Below, in pieces: positions 54,323 to 61,999 of a stretch of DNA of 64,000 nt; the first letter of the stretch is position 1, and each line of letters begins with the position of its first letter. Both the position numbers and the translations under genes were made by a program. The notes below the pieces were generated by a model. That model had not been told where the DNA came from. It did not search any database and was given only the letters and a program-made list of their open reading frames with translations. This DNA comes from Paracoccaceae bacterium. Lineage in GTDB: Bacteria > Pseudomonadota > Alphaproteobacteria > Rhodobacterales > Rhodobacteraceae. The DNA is taken from the NCBI GenBank assembly GCA_030750975.1, contig JASMHC010000018.1:124001-188000 (forward strand), written 5' to 3'.

Positions 54323-54607
54323 ATGACACAGGTTACTCACGCAAGACCGGCGGCCCATGTCCCCATACGCGCACTCGGCTGGAGCCTTGGCCTGTTTCTG
54401 GCCATTCTCTATACGATTTGCGTTGTTTTCGACCTCGTCTTCCCGGGCCAAAGCATGACAGCCCTCTGGGCACCGCTTCTGCCATGGGTCGAGGGGATCA
54501 GCGTCGCAAGCTATGCGCTCGGCCTGATTGAAACGCTGCTCTACGGCTGGCTGGCGGCCCTGATTTTCGGTCCGCTTTTCAACTTTTTCTCCGAGAAGTA
54601 CGCATGA
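54323..54607 (+). CDS. DUF5676-family small membrane protein
   Basis: A 94-residue protein with two helices (SLGLFLAILYTICVVFDLVF and ALGLIETLLYGWLAALIFGPLFNFF). The sequence pattern, including ALLPWVEGIS and the C-terminal PLFNFF, matches DUF5676, a family often found beside metal-resistance genes. ATG 54323 has GAAGGA 8 nt upstream; ATG 54314 overlaps that site. Function unknown. Confidence 0.8.
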   Translation: MTQVTHARPAAHVPIRALGWSLGLFLAILYTICVVFDLVFPGQSMTALWAPLLPWVEGISVASYALGLIETLLYGWLAALIFGPLFNFFSEKYA

Positions 54608-54731
54608 TGGTCGTCGCCAATAAATCCCCCAACTTGGCGGCGTCACACGTACAAAAGCCGAATTCCGCATCAGGCGTCAAACGGGTTGTTCCTGCCGAAG
54701 GCAAAACAACAAACAGGAAAGGAAACTGAAA

Positions 54732-55427
54732 ATGTTTGCCAAGGATATCATGACAACCGCAGTCGTCACTGTAAGCGAAAAAGCCTCGGTCGATGAGGCA
54801 GTGAAGAAGATGCTCGATCATCACGTAAGCGCATTGCCGGTGGTGGGTGACGAGGACAAGCTTGTCGGCCTGATCAGTGAAGGGGACCTGTTGCGCCGCC
54901 TTCAGGACAGCGACCGGCCACGGCGCAGCTGGTGGCTTGAGTTGATCAACAGTCCCGAAACATCGGCGCAGGATTACATCAGGGCACGCAGCCAAAGGAT
55001 CAGCGACGTGATGACCCGCGACGTGATCTCGGTTGGCGAAGACACACCGGTATCGGAAATCGCCGGCATGCTCGAGAAGCGCCGCATCAAGCGGGTGCCG
55101 GTGCTGCGTGACGGCAACGTCGTCGGGATCGTCTCGCGCGCAAACCTCGTGCACGCTCTGGCTGCCGCCAGCGACGGCAGGCTGCCGCAACCCTCGGCTT
55201 CGGATGCAGACCTTCGAAAAGCCGTCGCACTGGCGATTGAAGAGGTTCCCGGCGCTGCAGTCAACCTGATCAACTTCACCGTCGAAAACGGCAGCGTCGC
55301 GGTCTGGGGCATGGCCGACAGTGATTTTGTGGAAAACGCCGTGCGGGTGGCCGTGGAAAACGTGCCCGGGGTCAGGCATATTGATGTTCATATGGGGCGG
55401 TTGCCGTCCTGGGGATACGGTATCTGA
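54732..55427 (+). CDS. CBS-domain protein with C-terminal BON domain
   Basis: A 231-residue protein. Two CBS motifs (MTTAVVTVSEKASVDEAVKKML ... LVGLISEGDLLRR; VMTRDVISVGEDTPVSEIA ... VVGIVSRANLVHAL) cover residues 1-150. A BON-like domain (AVNLINFTVENGSVAVWGMA ... VENVPGVRHIDVHM) is at 160-225. CBS pairs bind adenosyl ligands; BON domains bind membranes. It is probably a stress or energy sensor. It ends 9 nt before the ABC permease gene. Confidence 0.92.
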   Translation: MFAKDIMTTAVVTVSEKASVDEAVKKMLDHHVSALPVVGDEDKLVGLISEGDLLRRLQDSDRPRRSWWLELINSPETSAQDYIRARSQRISDVMTRDVISVGEDTPVSEIAGMLEKRRIKRVPVLRDGNVVGIVSRANLVHALAAASDGRLPQPSASDADLRKAVALAIEEVPGAAVNLINFTVENGSVAVWGMADSDFVENAVRVAVENVPGVRHIDVHMGRLPSWGYGI

Positions 55428-55436
55428 GGACGAGTG

Positions 55437-56567
55437 ATGCTTGGTCTGACCTTGCGCAATCTATGGCACCGGCCCGGCCGGGCCGTGCTGATCGTGCTGG
55501 CCATTGCGGGCATTCTGGCCGAAATCCTGATACTCGAGGCGTTCATGGCGGGCACCTATGTCCAATTGCGTCATGCCGTTCTAAGCCGTGGCGGCGACGT
55601 GGTGGTGGCACAGGAAGGTGTGCGCAACTTTGTCGCCGCCCGGTCGGTTCTGCGCCAGCAGGCCCGGGCCGAAATTGAGGCCGTGACCGGCGTGGCGGCG
55701 ACCCATCCCATTGCTGTGCTGTCGCTGGTTTACGAACAGGGTGAAAAGCGGATGCCGATTATTGTCATCGTATATGACGATACCGGTGGACCGGTCCGGC
55801 TGACCGACGGTGCCCCGCCCCTTGGCGAGGGCGAAATCGCGCTCGATATTTCGATTGCGAAACGCTTTGGTATCCTGCCCGGCGATACCTTCACGGTCTC
55901 AGCTTACGATTTCGCCGTATCCGGCATCACCCAAGGCGAAGCGGCGATCATGACACCTTTCGCCTTCATGTCCTTCGACACTCTGATCGACTTTTACTTC
56001 TCTTCCGATGTCGCTGACGACATCGCCGCCTTCCCGCTTCTGAGCTTTCTTTTTGTCGATGCCGCGCCCGGGGTCGATCCCGCGGCGCTGGCGGCAGGGA
56101 TCGAAGCCGCAGTGCCGGACAGCACTGCGCTTTTGCCCACGGATCTGGCGCGGAACGATGAAAACCTCGGGCGCGAGCTGTTCGCGCCGATCCTGAACGT
56201 GCTGTTGGGTCTCAGCTATGTCGCGGGCGCGCTGGCAATTGGGCTGTTCATGTATGCCGCCGTGCGGGGGCGCCTGCGGATGCTGGGCGTCATGCGTGCG
56301 CTTGGCTTTACCTTGCGCCATCTCGTCGGGGCGACCGTGGGCGAGGCCGTGCTGCTGACGGCCTTGGCAATCCCGCTGGGAACATTTTTGGCGCTCGGCC
56401 TGAGCAGTCTGATCGTTTGGCTGGACCCGGTCTACCTGTTGCCGGTGACTGAACCCGACGCGCTGATCAGGACCACAGGTGTGGCGATTGTTCTAAGCGT
56501 CATCGGTGCGCTGGTCCCGCTTCGGGCGTTAATGCGTCTCGATCCGGCCACGGCATTCAGAGGATAG
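55437..56567 (+). CDS. ABC transporter permease, FtsX/MacB type (first)
   Basis: A 376-residue protein with one N-terminal helix (AVLIVLAIAGILAEILIL), a large extracytoplasmic domain (about 45-255) and three C-terminal helices, the FtsX/MacB/LolCE topology. The C-terminal PATAFRG is typical. ATG 55437 has GAGGA 6 nt upstream. It is followed 4 nt later by a second permease, giving a heterodimer. Confidence 0.9.
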   Translation: MLGLTLRNLWHRPGRAVLIVLAIAGILAEILILEAFMAGTYVQLRHAVLSRGGDVVVAQEGVRNFVAARSVLRQQARAEIEAVTGVAATHPIAVLSLVYEQGEKRMPIIVIVYDDTGGPVRLTDGAPPLGEGEIALDISIAKRFGILPGDTFTVSAYDFAVSGITQGEAAIMTPFAFMSFDTLIDFYFSSDVADDIAAFPLLSFLFVDAAPGVDPAALAAGIEAAVPDSTALLPTDLARNDENLGRELFAPILNVLLGLSYVAGALAIGLFMYAAVRGRLRMLGVMRALGFTLRHLVGATVGEAVLLTALAIPLGTFLALGLSSLIVWLDPVYLLPVTEPDALIRTTGVAIVLSVIGALVPLRALMRLDPATAFRG

Positions 56568-56571
56568 GGCG

Positions 56572-57681
56572 ATGTTGAACTGGGCCTTTCGTGAAATGCT
56601 TCTTGCCCCGCAGCAGCTGTTTGCCAGCGTCGCTGCGGTGGCCGGCGCCTTGCTGCTCGTGCTTTTTTTCGAGGGTGTGTTTGCCGGAGAATCCGATCAG
56701 ATCGTGGCCTTGATCGACAAGACGGATGCGGATGTCTGGGTCATGCAAAAAGGTGTCGGCAACATGCATATGTCCACAAGTTTCGTGGCCGACTGGAAGG
56801 TCGATGCGGTGGCCGAGGTTGAAGGGGTCGCCCGCACAACGCCGATCCTTTACATGAACTCGGCGGTCGAGGCCAGCGGGCGCAGCTGGTTTTCCTATGT
56901 GGTCGGGATCGAGCTGGACAATCCGCGCGTTGGTCCATGGGAGATGGTTCAGGGTGCCAGGTTCCCCGCCCCGGGCGGGGCCGTGGTGCCCGAGATCTTC
57001 GCCTCAGATGCCGGACTAAAGCTCGGCGACACGATCCGCATCGCCGGAACATATTTCCGCGTCGATGGTTTTTCGGGTGACACATTTTCAATGGCCAATT
57101 CGATCAACTTTGTCGGCATGGACGATCTTGCCGACGTCATGGGGACGCTGGGCGTGGTCAGTTACATTCTCGTTGATGCGGAACCGGGTGTCTCTGCACA
57201 AGCGCTGGCCGAACGGATCATAGCCGAAGTAGAGGCCGTCAACGCCCTGCCCCGCGATATCTTCGTTGCCCGCGACTATTCGATTGCCGTGCAGATGGGG
57301 CTGAACATCGTCTGGATCATGACGCTGATCGGCGGTGCGCTGGCGGTGTTGCTGACCGGCTTTGTCGTCTATTCGCATGTCACCGAGCGCGAACGGGAGC
57401 TGGCGGTCATGAAGGCGCTCGGCGTGCGCGACCGTGCGATCTATGCCGCCGTGAGCGCCCAGGCGCTGACTATCGGAGGACTGGCCTTTGCCATGGCGCT
57501 GGCCCTTATGGCCATGGCCATTCCGCTGGCAGCAGAATTCGCGCCCAAGATCAGTCTTGCGATCACCACCGAAGCGGTGCTTCGCGCCGGAGTTACGGCG
57601 CTTGTCGTGTCGCTGATTTCCGCTGTCATCCCCGTCCGCCGAATTCTTTCGGTCGATCCGGTCAGCGCATTCCAACAGTGA
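56572..57681 (+). CDS. ABC transporter permease, FtsX/MacB type (second)
   Basis: A 369-residue protein with the same topology: helix at about 16-35, periplasmic domain to about 235, then three helices (IMTLIGGALAVLLTGFVVY; FAMALALMAMAIPLAAEF; ALVVSLISAVIPVRR). The conserved ERERELAVMKALGV coupling-helix region contacts the ATPase, and the end reads DPVSAFQQ. It overlaps or abuts both neighbours. Confidence 0.92.
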   Translation: MLNWAFREMLLAPQQLFASVAAVAGALLLVLFFEGVFAGESDQIVALIDKTDADVWVMQKGVGNMHMSTSFVADWKVDAVAEVEGVARTTPILYMNSAVEASGRSWFSYVVGIELDNPRVGPWEMVQGARFPAPGGAVVPEIFASDAGLKLGDTIRIAGTYFRVDGFSGDTFSMANSINFVGMDDLADVMGTLGVVSYILVDAEPGVSAQALAERIIAEVEAVNALPRDIFVARDYSIAVQMGLNIVWIMTLIGGALAVLLTGFVVYSHVTERERELAVMKALGVRDRAIYAAVSAQALTIGGLAFAMALALMAMAIPLAAEFAPKISLAITTEAVLRAGVTALVVSLISAVIPVRRILSVDPVSAFQQ

Positions 57682-57689
57682 GGCCCGCC

Positions 57690-58568
57690 ATGTCCCAGCC
57701 AATCCTATCCGCCCGCGATCTGGTCAAAACCTTCGGAACCGGCCATACCCAAGTACGTGCCGTCGACGGTATTTCGCTTGATCTTGGCCCCGGCGAACTG
57801 GTGACGATCACCGGCCCTTCGGGGTCGGGCAAAACCACGCTGGTGTCGATCCTTGGTGCGCTTCTGCGGCCCGACGAAGGAAGTGTGACGATCGCTGGGC
57901 AAGATATCACGGCGATGGGCGAGGCGGCGCTTTCGGCGCTGCGTGCGCGCACCATCGGCTTTGTCTTCCAGTCGTTCAACCTGCTGGACGCGCTGAACGT
58001 CCGTGACAACGTGCTGTTTCCCGCCCATCTCGCCCCCGGAGGGACACGCGACGCCGCCGGACGCGCCGATGCGCTGCTGGACCGTCTTGGCCTTGGGGCA
58101 CGTAAACAGGCACTGCCCGCCACGCTTTCTGGCGGCGAGAAACAGCGCACCGCCATCGCGCGTGCATTGGTCAACCAGCCGCGACTGATCATCGCCGACG
58201 AGCCAACGGGCAATCTCGACAGCCATTCGGGTCAGGAAGTGATGATGGTGCTGCACGATATTGCCCGCGATCAGGGCTGTTCGGTGCTGATTGTTACCCA
58301 CGACCAGCGCATCGAAGAGGTCGCTGATCGCATATTGTGGCTTGAGGACGGAACCTTGCGCGACCGCAAGGCCGAGCCGCGCGCGCTGGCGCGCGATCCG
58401 GTCTGCAACATGCTGGTGGACAAAGAGCTATCCGCGAATTTCGCCGACCACGAGGGCCGGCGCTATCACTTCTGCTCTAAGCGTTGCCACCAACGCTTCG
58501 AGGCCGACCCGCAAGCCTATGCCGCCCAAGGCGCTCTTGCCGCAGAGACTGAAAGGAACCCGACATGA
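57690..58568 (+). CDS. ABC transporter ATPase fused to a YHS metal-binding domain
   Basis: A 292-residue protein. The LolD/MacB-like ATPase fills residues 1-230: Walker A TGPSGSGKTTL near 43, Q-loop FVFQSFNLLD, signature LSGGEKQRTAIARAL near 146, Walker B LIIADEPTGNLDS. The remaining about 60 residues form a YHS domain (ARDPVCNMLVDKELSANF, then YHFCSKRCHQRFEADP) with three cysteines, as in heavy-metal proteins such as CopA-linked YHS modules. ATG 57690 is chosen. The fusion points to metal sensing or a metal-linked cargo. Overlaps the next gene by 4 nt. Confidence 0.92.
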   Translation: MSQPILSARDLVKTFGTGHTQVRAVDGISLDLGPGELVTITGPSGSGKTTLVSILGALLRPDEGSVTIAGQDITAMGEAALSALRARTIGFVFQSFNLLDALNVRDNVLFPAHLAPGGTRDAAGRADALLDRLGLGARKQALPATLSGGEKQRTAIARALVNQPRLIIADEPTGNLDSHSGQEVMMVLHDIARDQGCSVLIVTHDQRIEEVADRILWLEDGTLRDRKAEPRALARDPVCNMLVDKELSANFADHEGRRYHFCSKRCHQRFEADPQAYAAQGALAAETERNPT

Positions 58569-59365
58569 CACTACTTAATCGACTGTTCCCGATCCTGCTG
58601 CTTGGTCTTTTGCCGCTGACCCAACCAGCCCTTGCCGCATCCGATGCCGAGACCCGTGGGCTGGCAATCGCGCAAGAGGCCGAACGCCGCGACGCCGGCT
58701 GGCGCGACAGTCAGGTAACGGCGACAATGCTTCTGACCGACCGCCGCGGCCAGACCCGCGAAAGAAGCCTGCGCATCTGGATGCTGGAAAAGCCAGGCGA
58801 TGCAGGGGACAAGACACTGACGATCTTTGACACTCCGGCCGATATGAAGGGCACCATCTTCCTTGCCCATGCGGTGTCCGGAGGCGACGACAATCTGTGG
58901 CTCTACCTGCCGTCCTTGAAGCGGGTAAAGAGGATCTCGTCGTCAAACAAGACCGGCGCTTTTTTCGGCAGCGAGTTCGCATACGAGGACATCGCCGCGC
59001 AAGAGATCGGCAAGTTCACCTACCGCTATCTCGGCGACAGGCCCTGTGGCAGCCTGACCTGCTATGTCGTCGAACGCCGCCCGACCTATCCCAATTCCGG
59101 CTATTCTGCACTGGTGACGTTTTTCGACACCAAAGAGTATCGCGTGCAGCGGATCGAATATTTGGACAAAGGCGGCAAACCAATGAAGGTGCTGACCTTG
59201 TCAGGCTACAACGTCTATTCCGATCGGTTCTGGCGTCCGACCACCTTGCAGATGGAGAACCTCAAGACCGGCAAAAGCACCGTTCTGACCTATTCGGGCT
59301 ACAGTTTCGGCAGCGGGCTTTCGGATGGCGATTTCGACTCGGGCCGGTTGAGGGATATCCAATGA
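58565..59365 (+). CDS. Periplasmic outer-membrane lipoprotein-sorting (LolA-like) family protein
   Basis: A 266-residue protein with a signal peptide (LFPILLLGLLPLTQPALAA). The mature part shows the LolA-like barrel repeats: TATMLLTDRRGQTRERSLRIW, DNLWLYLPSLKRVKRISSSNKTGAFFGSEFAYEDI and TYPNSGYSALVTFFDTKEYRVQRIEY. This family travels with ABC or RND lipid/efflux systems, where it is thought to shuttle hydrophobic cargo across the periplasm. It overlaps both neighbours by 4 nt. Confidence 0.87.
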   Translation: MTLLNRLFPILLLGLLPLTQPALAASDAETRGLAIAQEAERRDAGWRDSQVTATMLLTDRRGQTRERSLRIWMLEKPGDAGDKTLTIFDTPADMKGTIFLAHAVSGGDDNLWLYLPSLKRVKRISSSNKTGAFFGSEFAYEDIAAQEIGKFTYRYLGDRPCGSLTCYVVERRPTYPNSGYSALVTFFDTKEYRVQRIEYLDKGGKPMKVLTLSGYNVYSDRFWRPTTLQMENLKTGKSTVLTYSGYSFGSGLSDGDFDSGRLRDIQ

Positions 59366-60540
59366 GGATTGCCTCTTCTATAGCGCTGATGCTTGTCGCG
59401 GCCAGTCCACTGGCTGCACAGACCGATCTCAGCGGTTCTGCCGCGCTGGATTTGCGGGCCTTCACACAGGCGCCAGCTTTTCCCGGTCAGCCGGATGAGA
59501 CCTACTATGGGTCTTTCAGCGCCAACTTGCGCTTAGCCTACGACTTGCCCAGCGGGCGCGACCGGCTGGTGGTTGCGCCGTTTATGCGCGTTGGTGGCAC
59601 AGGCGACGGGCGCGACCATGTCGACCTGCGCGAAGCCTACTGGCTGCACCGGGGCGAAGGCTGGAGCCTGACGGCAGGGTTTGACAAGGCGTTCTGGGGG
59701 GTGACGGAATCGCGCCGCTTGGTGGACATCGTGAATCAGACCGACGGGCAAGAGGACATTGACGGCGAAGACAAGCTGGGCCAGCCAATGCTGGCGTTAT
59801 CTGTCAGCGGCGAATACGGAACGGTCGATCTTTATGCGTTGCCGAGGTTCCGCCCGCTTGAGTTGCCCGCTTTTCCGGCTCGCCTCGGAGGTCCGGCGCC
59901 GCTTTTATCACCGACCTACGACCCTGGTGCCGGGCCAGAGCGTCCGGATTTTGCCGCCCGCTGGGCGCGCAGCTTCGGCGATGTCGATCTGGCGTTGTCA
60001 TATTTTGACGGCAAAAGCCGCGAACCGCGTCTGGTCGCCTCGGCAGGTGGCTTCGTGCCGCATTACGACCTGATCGGGCAGACAGGACTTGAGGTGCAAT
60101 ACATCGGCGGTGATTGGCTCTGGAAGCTCGAGGCAATCCGCCGCACGGGGCAAGGCCCGACCTTTTGGGCAGCCACCGGCGGGTTCGAACGGACGCTTTA
60201 CGGCTTCGGCGGCGGCGTCGCAGATCTTGGGCTGATCGCCGAATATAGCCAGGACGGCCGAGATCCGGCGCTGGCGCCCGCGACGATCTATGACAACGAT
60301 ATTTTCCTCGGTGCGCGGCTGGCGTTGAATGACCTGAACGGCACCAGCCTTTTGGCCGGGGCATTGATCGACACCAAAACCGACGCCCGAGTTTATATGA
60401 CCGAGGCGCAGCGGCGGCTTGACGATAACTGGCGCCTTTCGCTTGAGGGGCGGTTCTTTACCGGAACATCGCCCAGCGACGCCGCCGCCCCGATCCGATC
60501 CGACGACTACCTTCAACTGTCGTTTGAAAGGTTTTTCTAA
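59362..60540 (+). CDS. Outer-membrane beta-barrel protein of the export operon
   Basis: A 392-residue protein with a signal peptide (IASSIALMLVAASPLAAQ). Alternating amphipathic strands run throughout (GSFSANLRLAYDL, DRLVVAPFMRVGG, WSLTAGFDKAFWG, DLALSYFDGKSREPRL), and it ends in LQLSFERFF, a terminal-Phe barrel signal. It overlaps the LolA-like gene by 4 nt. Together with two permeases and an ATPase it would complete an inner-to-outer membrane route. Exact family not assigned. Confidence 0.8.
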   Translation: MRIASSIALMLVAASPLAAQTDLSGSAALDLRAFTQAPAFPGQPDETYYGSFSANLRLAYDLPSGRDRLVVAPFMRVGGTGDGRDHVDLREAYWLHRGEGWSLTAGFDKAFWGVTESRRLVDIVNQTDGQEDIDGEDKLGQPMLALSVSGEYGTVDLYALPRFRPLELPAFPARLGGPAPLLSPTYDPGAGPERPDFAARWARSFGDVDLALSYFDGKSREPRLVASAGGFVPHYDLIGQTGLEVQYIGGDWLWKLEAIRRTGQGPTFWAATGGFERTLYGFGGGVADLGLIAEYSQDGRDPALAPATIYDNDIFLGARLALNDLNGTSLLAGALIDTKTDARVYMTEAQRRLDDNWRLSLEGRFFTGTSPSDAAAPIRSDDYLQLSFERFF

Positions 60541-60888
60541 GCGTACTGGTCAAAAGACCGCCCCGCCTGGCCCGGATTTCACGCGCCCCATGCCCGTATT
60601 TTCCTGCCATAGGCAGCATCTGATCATTCAGGCTGTCGCGGTTTCACAAGATTCGGGATTGGTTGAAATTGCTGATCGAGCAGTTACCAGCGCGGATTCG
60701 GCAGACCAGAATCCTTTCGCTCAGCAATTTCACAGCGACTGTTGATGGGGAAGAAACCAAGTAAGGCTTTAAGATCAGAAGCACCCATAAGCGCATGAAA
60801 ATACTTATAATTTCAAGAGAAAACATCTAAATCTTTACCACTTTGACAACATTGTTGACGCATTGGTATCTGGTTGTTAGCGTGACAT
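60541..60888. other. Intergenic region with a candidate promoter
   Basis: There is no gene. The right half is AT-rich. TTGACA at 60843-60848 and TATCTG 18 bp downstream could form a promoter for the gene at 60889. The -35 box overlaps a small dyad CAACA-T-TGTTG (60847-60857), a possible operator. Confidence 0.4.
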
Positions 60889-61296
60889 ATGGACACGCGC
60901 GCAATCCAGAACAGAAACTATGCTGCAACAGGAATACTGTTTACGGCCCTGCTTGTGATGGCTCTTTCGAGCATCCCGGTGACGAAGTTTGCGCAGTTTA
61001 GCGTTGAACGCGCGCAAAGTCAGACCCAGCTTACTGAAATGATGGCGGTTTCTATCGCCTCTGGCGTGACCGACCAGAAGATGACGGCTGGTACACCCGA
61101 CATGGCGCAGTTCTGCCCAATGGCATTCGGGTGCACCATGATGTCTTCGGCAAGCCATTGCGCCCCAGTGCTGCTTGTCGGCTTTCTGCCCGTTTTCGAT
61201 GTCATTGCGACAATAGCGGCGGCGCTTGGCGTCTCTGATGCGCCGATGCAACCGGCAACAATCGGGTTTTTCCACTTCCGACCTCCGATCCTCTGA
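60889..61296 (+). CDS. Hypothetical membrane protein, Met/Cys-containing
   Basis: A 135-residue protein, not recognised. It has one N-terminal helix (ATGILFTALLVMALSSIPV) and a more hydrophobic C-terminal segment (APVLLVGFLPVFDVIATIAAALGV). Between them lies a stretch with several Met and Cys (DMAQFCPMAFGCTMMSSASHC), which could bind copper. It directly precedes the oxidase genes on the same strand. The ribosome-binding site is weak, so the start is not certain. Confidence 0.6.
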   Translation: MDTRAIQNRNYAATGILFTALLVMALSSIPVTKFAQFSVERAQSQTQLTEMMAVSIASGVTDQKMTAGTPDMAQFCPMAFGCTMMSSASHCAPVLLVGFLPVFDVIATIAAALGVSDAPMQPATIGFFHFRPPIL

Positions 61297-61368
61297 TCAA
61301 ATCGAATTGTTCCGCCCGTAGCCAAAAACGGGTGGAGTCTTGCAGATTTTTTGGGAGGTATTTCTGTT

Positions 61369-61965
61369 ATGGAAACCGCACTTGGCCTGAGCGGATATCA
61401 GGCAACAATGATGATATTGGTATTCTTCGTTCTCGGCTTTGGGATCGCTGCATTATTTGCCGCTTTGTTCCTGCCGGCACGTTGGAAACTGCCCTATTCA
61501 CTTGAGTTTGTCTTTGTTGGACTGCTCTTCGTGATGGTCTGGTATGGCGACAAGCGCAGTACCGAGATCTTCACGGCTTATCAAGAACCACTGGCCGCCG
61601 CAGAAGGCGGTGTACTTGAACAAGGCATCCCTGAAGAAGGCGGTGACTTTGATCGCGAAATCAGGGTCCTGGCCTTTCAATGGGGCTTTGCCTTCTTGAC
61701 CGACGAGGACGCAATCAGCCGCAACGCGGCCGTTGTGAAACCGGGCGAAAAGGTGCTGTTCCGCATCTTTGCCAATGACGTGATTCACGGCTTCAACATT
61801 CCCGCGGCCGGCATCACAGCCGAGTTTGAACCGGGACGCGAACGGGCGCTCTGGATCCGTGCACCGGAAAAACCGGGCAAGTATCTGATCCAGTGTCTGA
61901 ACTATTGCGGTGTCGGACATGCACAGATGAAAGCATGGCTCGTTGTTGAGGGGGCCGAAGCATGA
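61369..61965 (+). CDS. Cytochrome c oxidase subunit II (CuA)
   Basis: A 198-residue protein. Two helices (about 14-40 and 46-62) anchor a short periplasmic cupredoxin domain. CuA ligands are visible: His in DVIHGFNIP and the cluster CLNYCGVGHAQM (C-x3-C-x3-H-x2-M). It accepts electrons from cytochrome c. The small size and lack of an attached cytochrome c domain resemble ba3-type subunit II. ATG 61369 has GGGAGG 10 nt upstream. Confidence 0.93.
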   Translation: METALGLSGYQATMMILVFFVLGFGIAALFAALFLPARWKLPYSLEFVFVGLLFVMVWYGDKRSTEIFTAYQEPLAAAEGGVLEQGIPEEGGDFDREIRVLAFQWGFAFLTDEDAISRNAAVVKPGEKVLFRIFANDVIHGFNIPAAGITAEFEPGRERALWIRAPEKPGKYLIQCLNYCGVGHAQMKAWLVVEGAEA

Positions 61966-61999
61966 TCGTCGCGAGCAAAAAATATAAGGGGGACGCATA

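Noticed and set aside
58897-60540. A 547-codon reading extending the outer-membrane barrel upstream
   Set aside because: The first about 155 codons are out-of-frame shadow of the LolA-like gene; ATG 59362 gives a proper signal peptide and an ATGA overlap.
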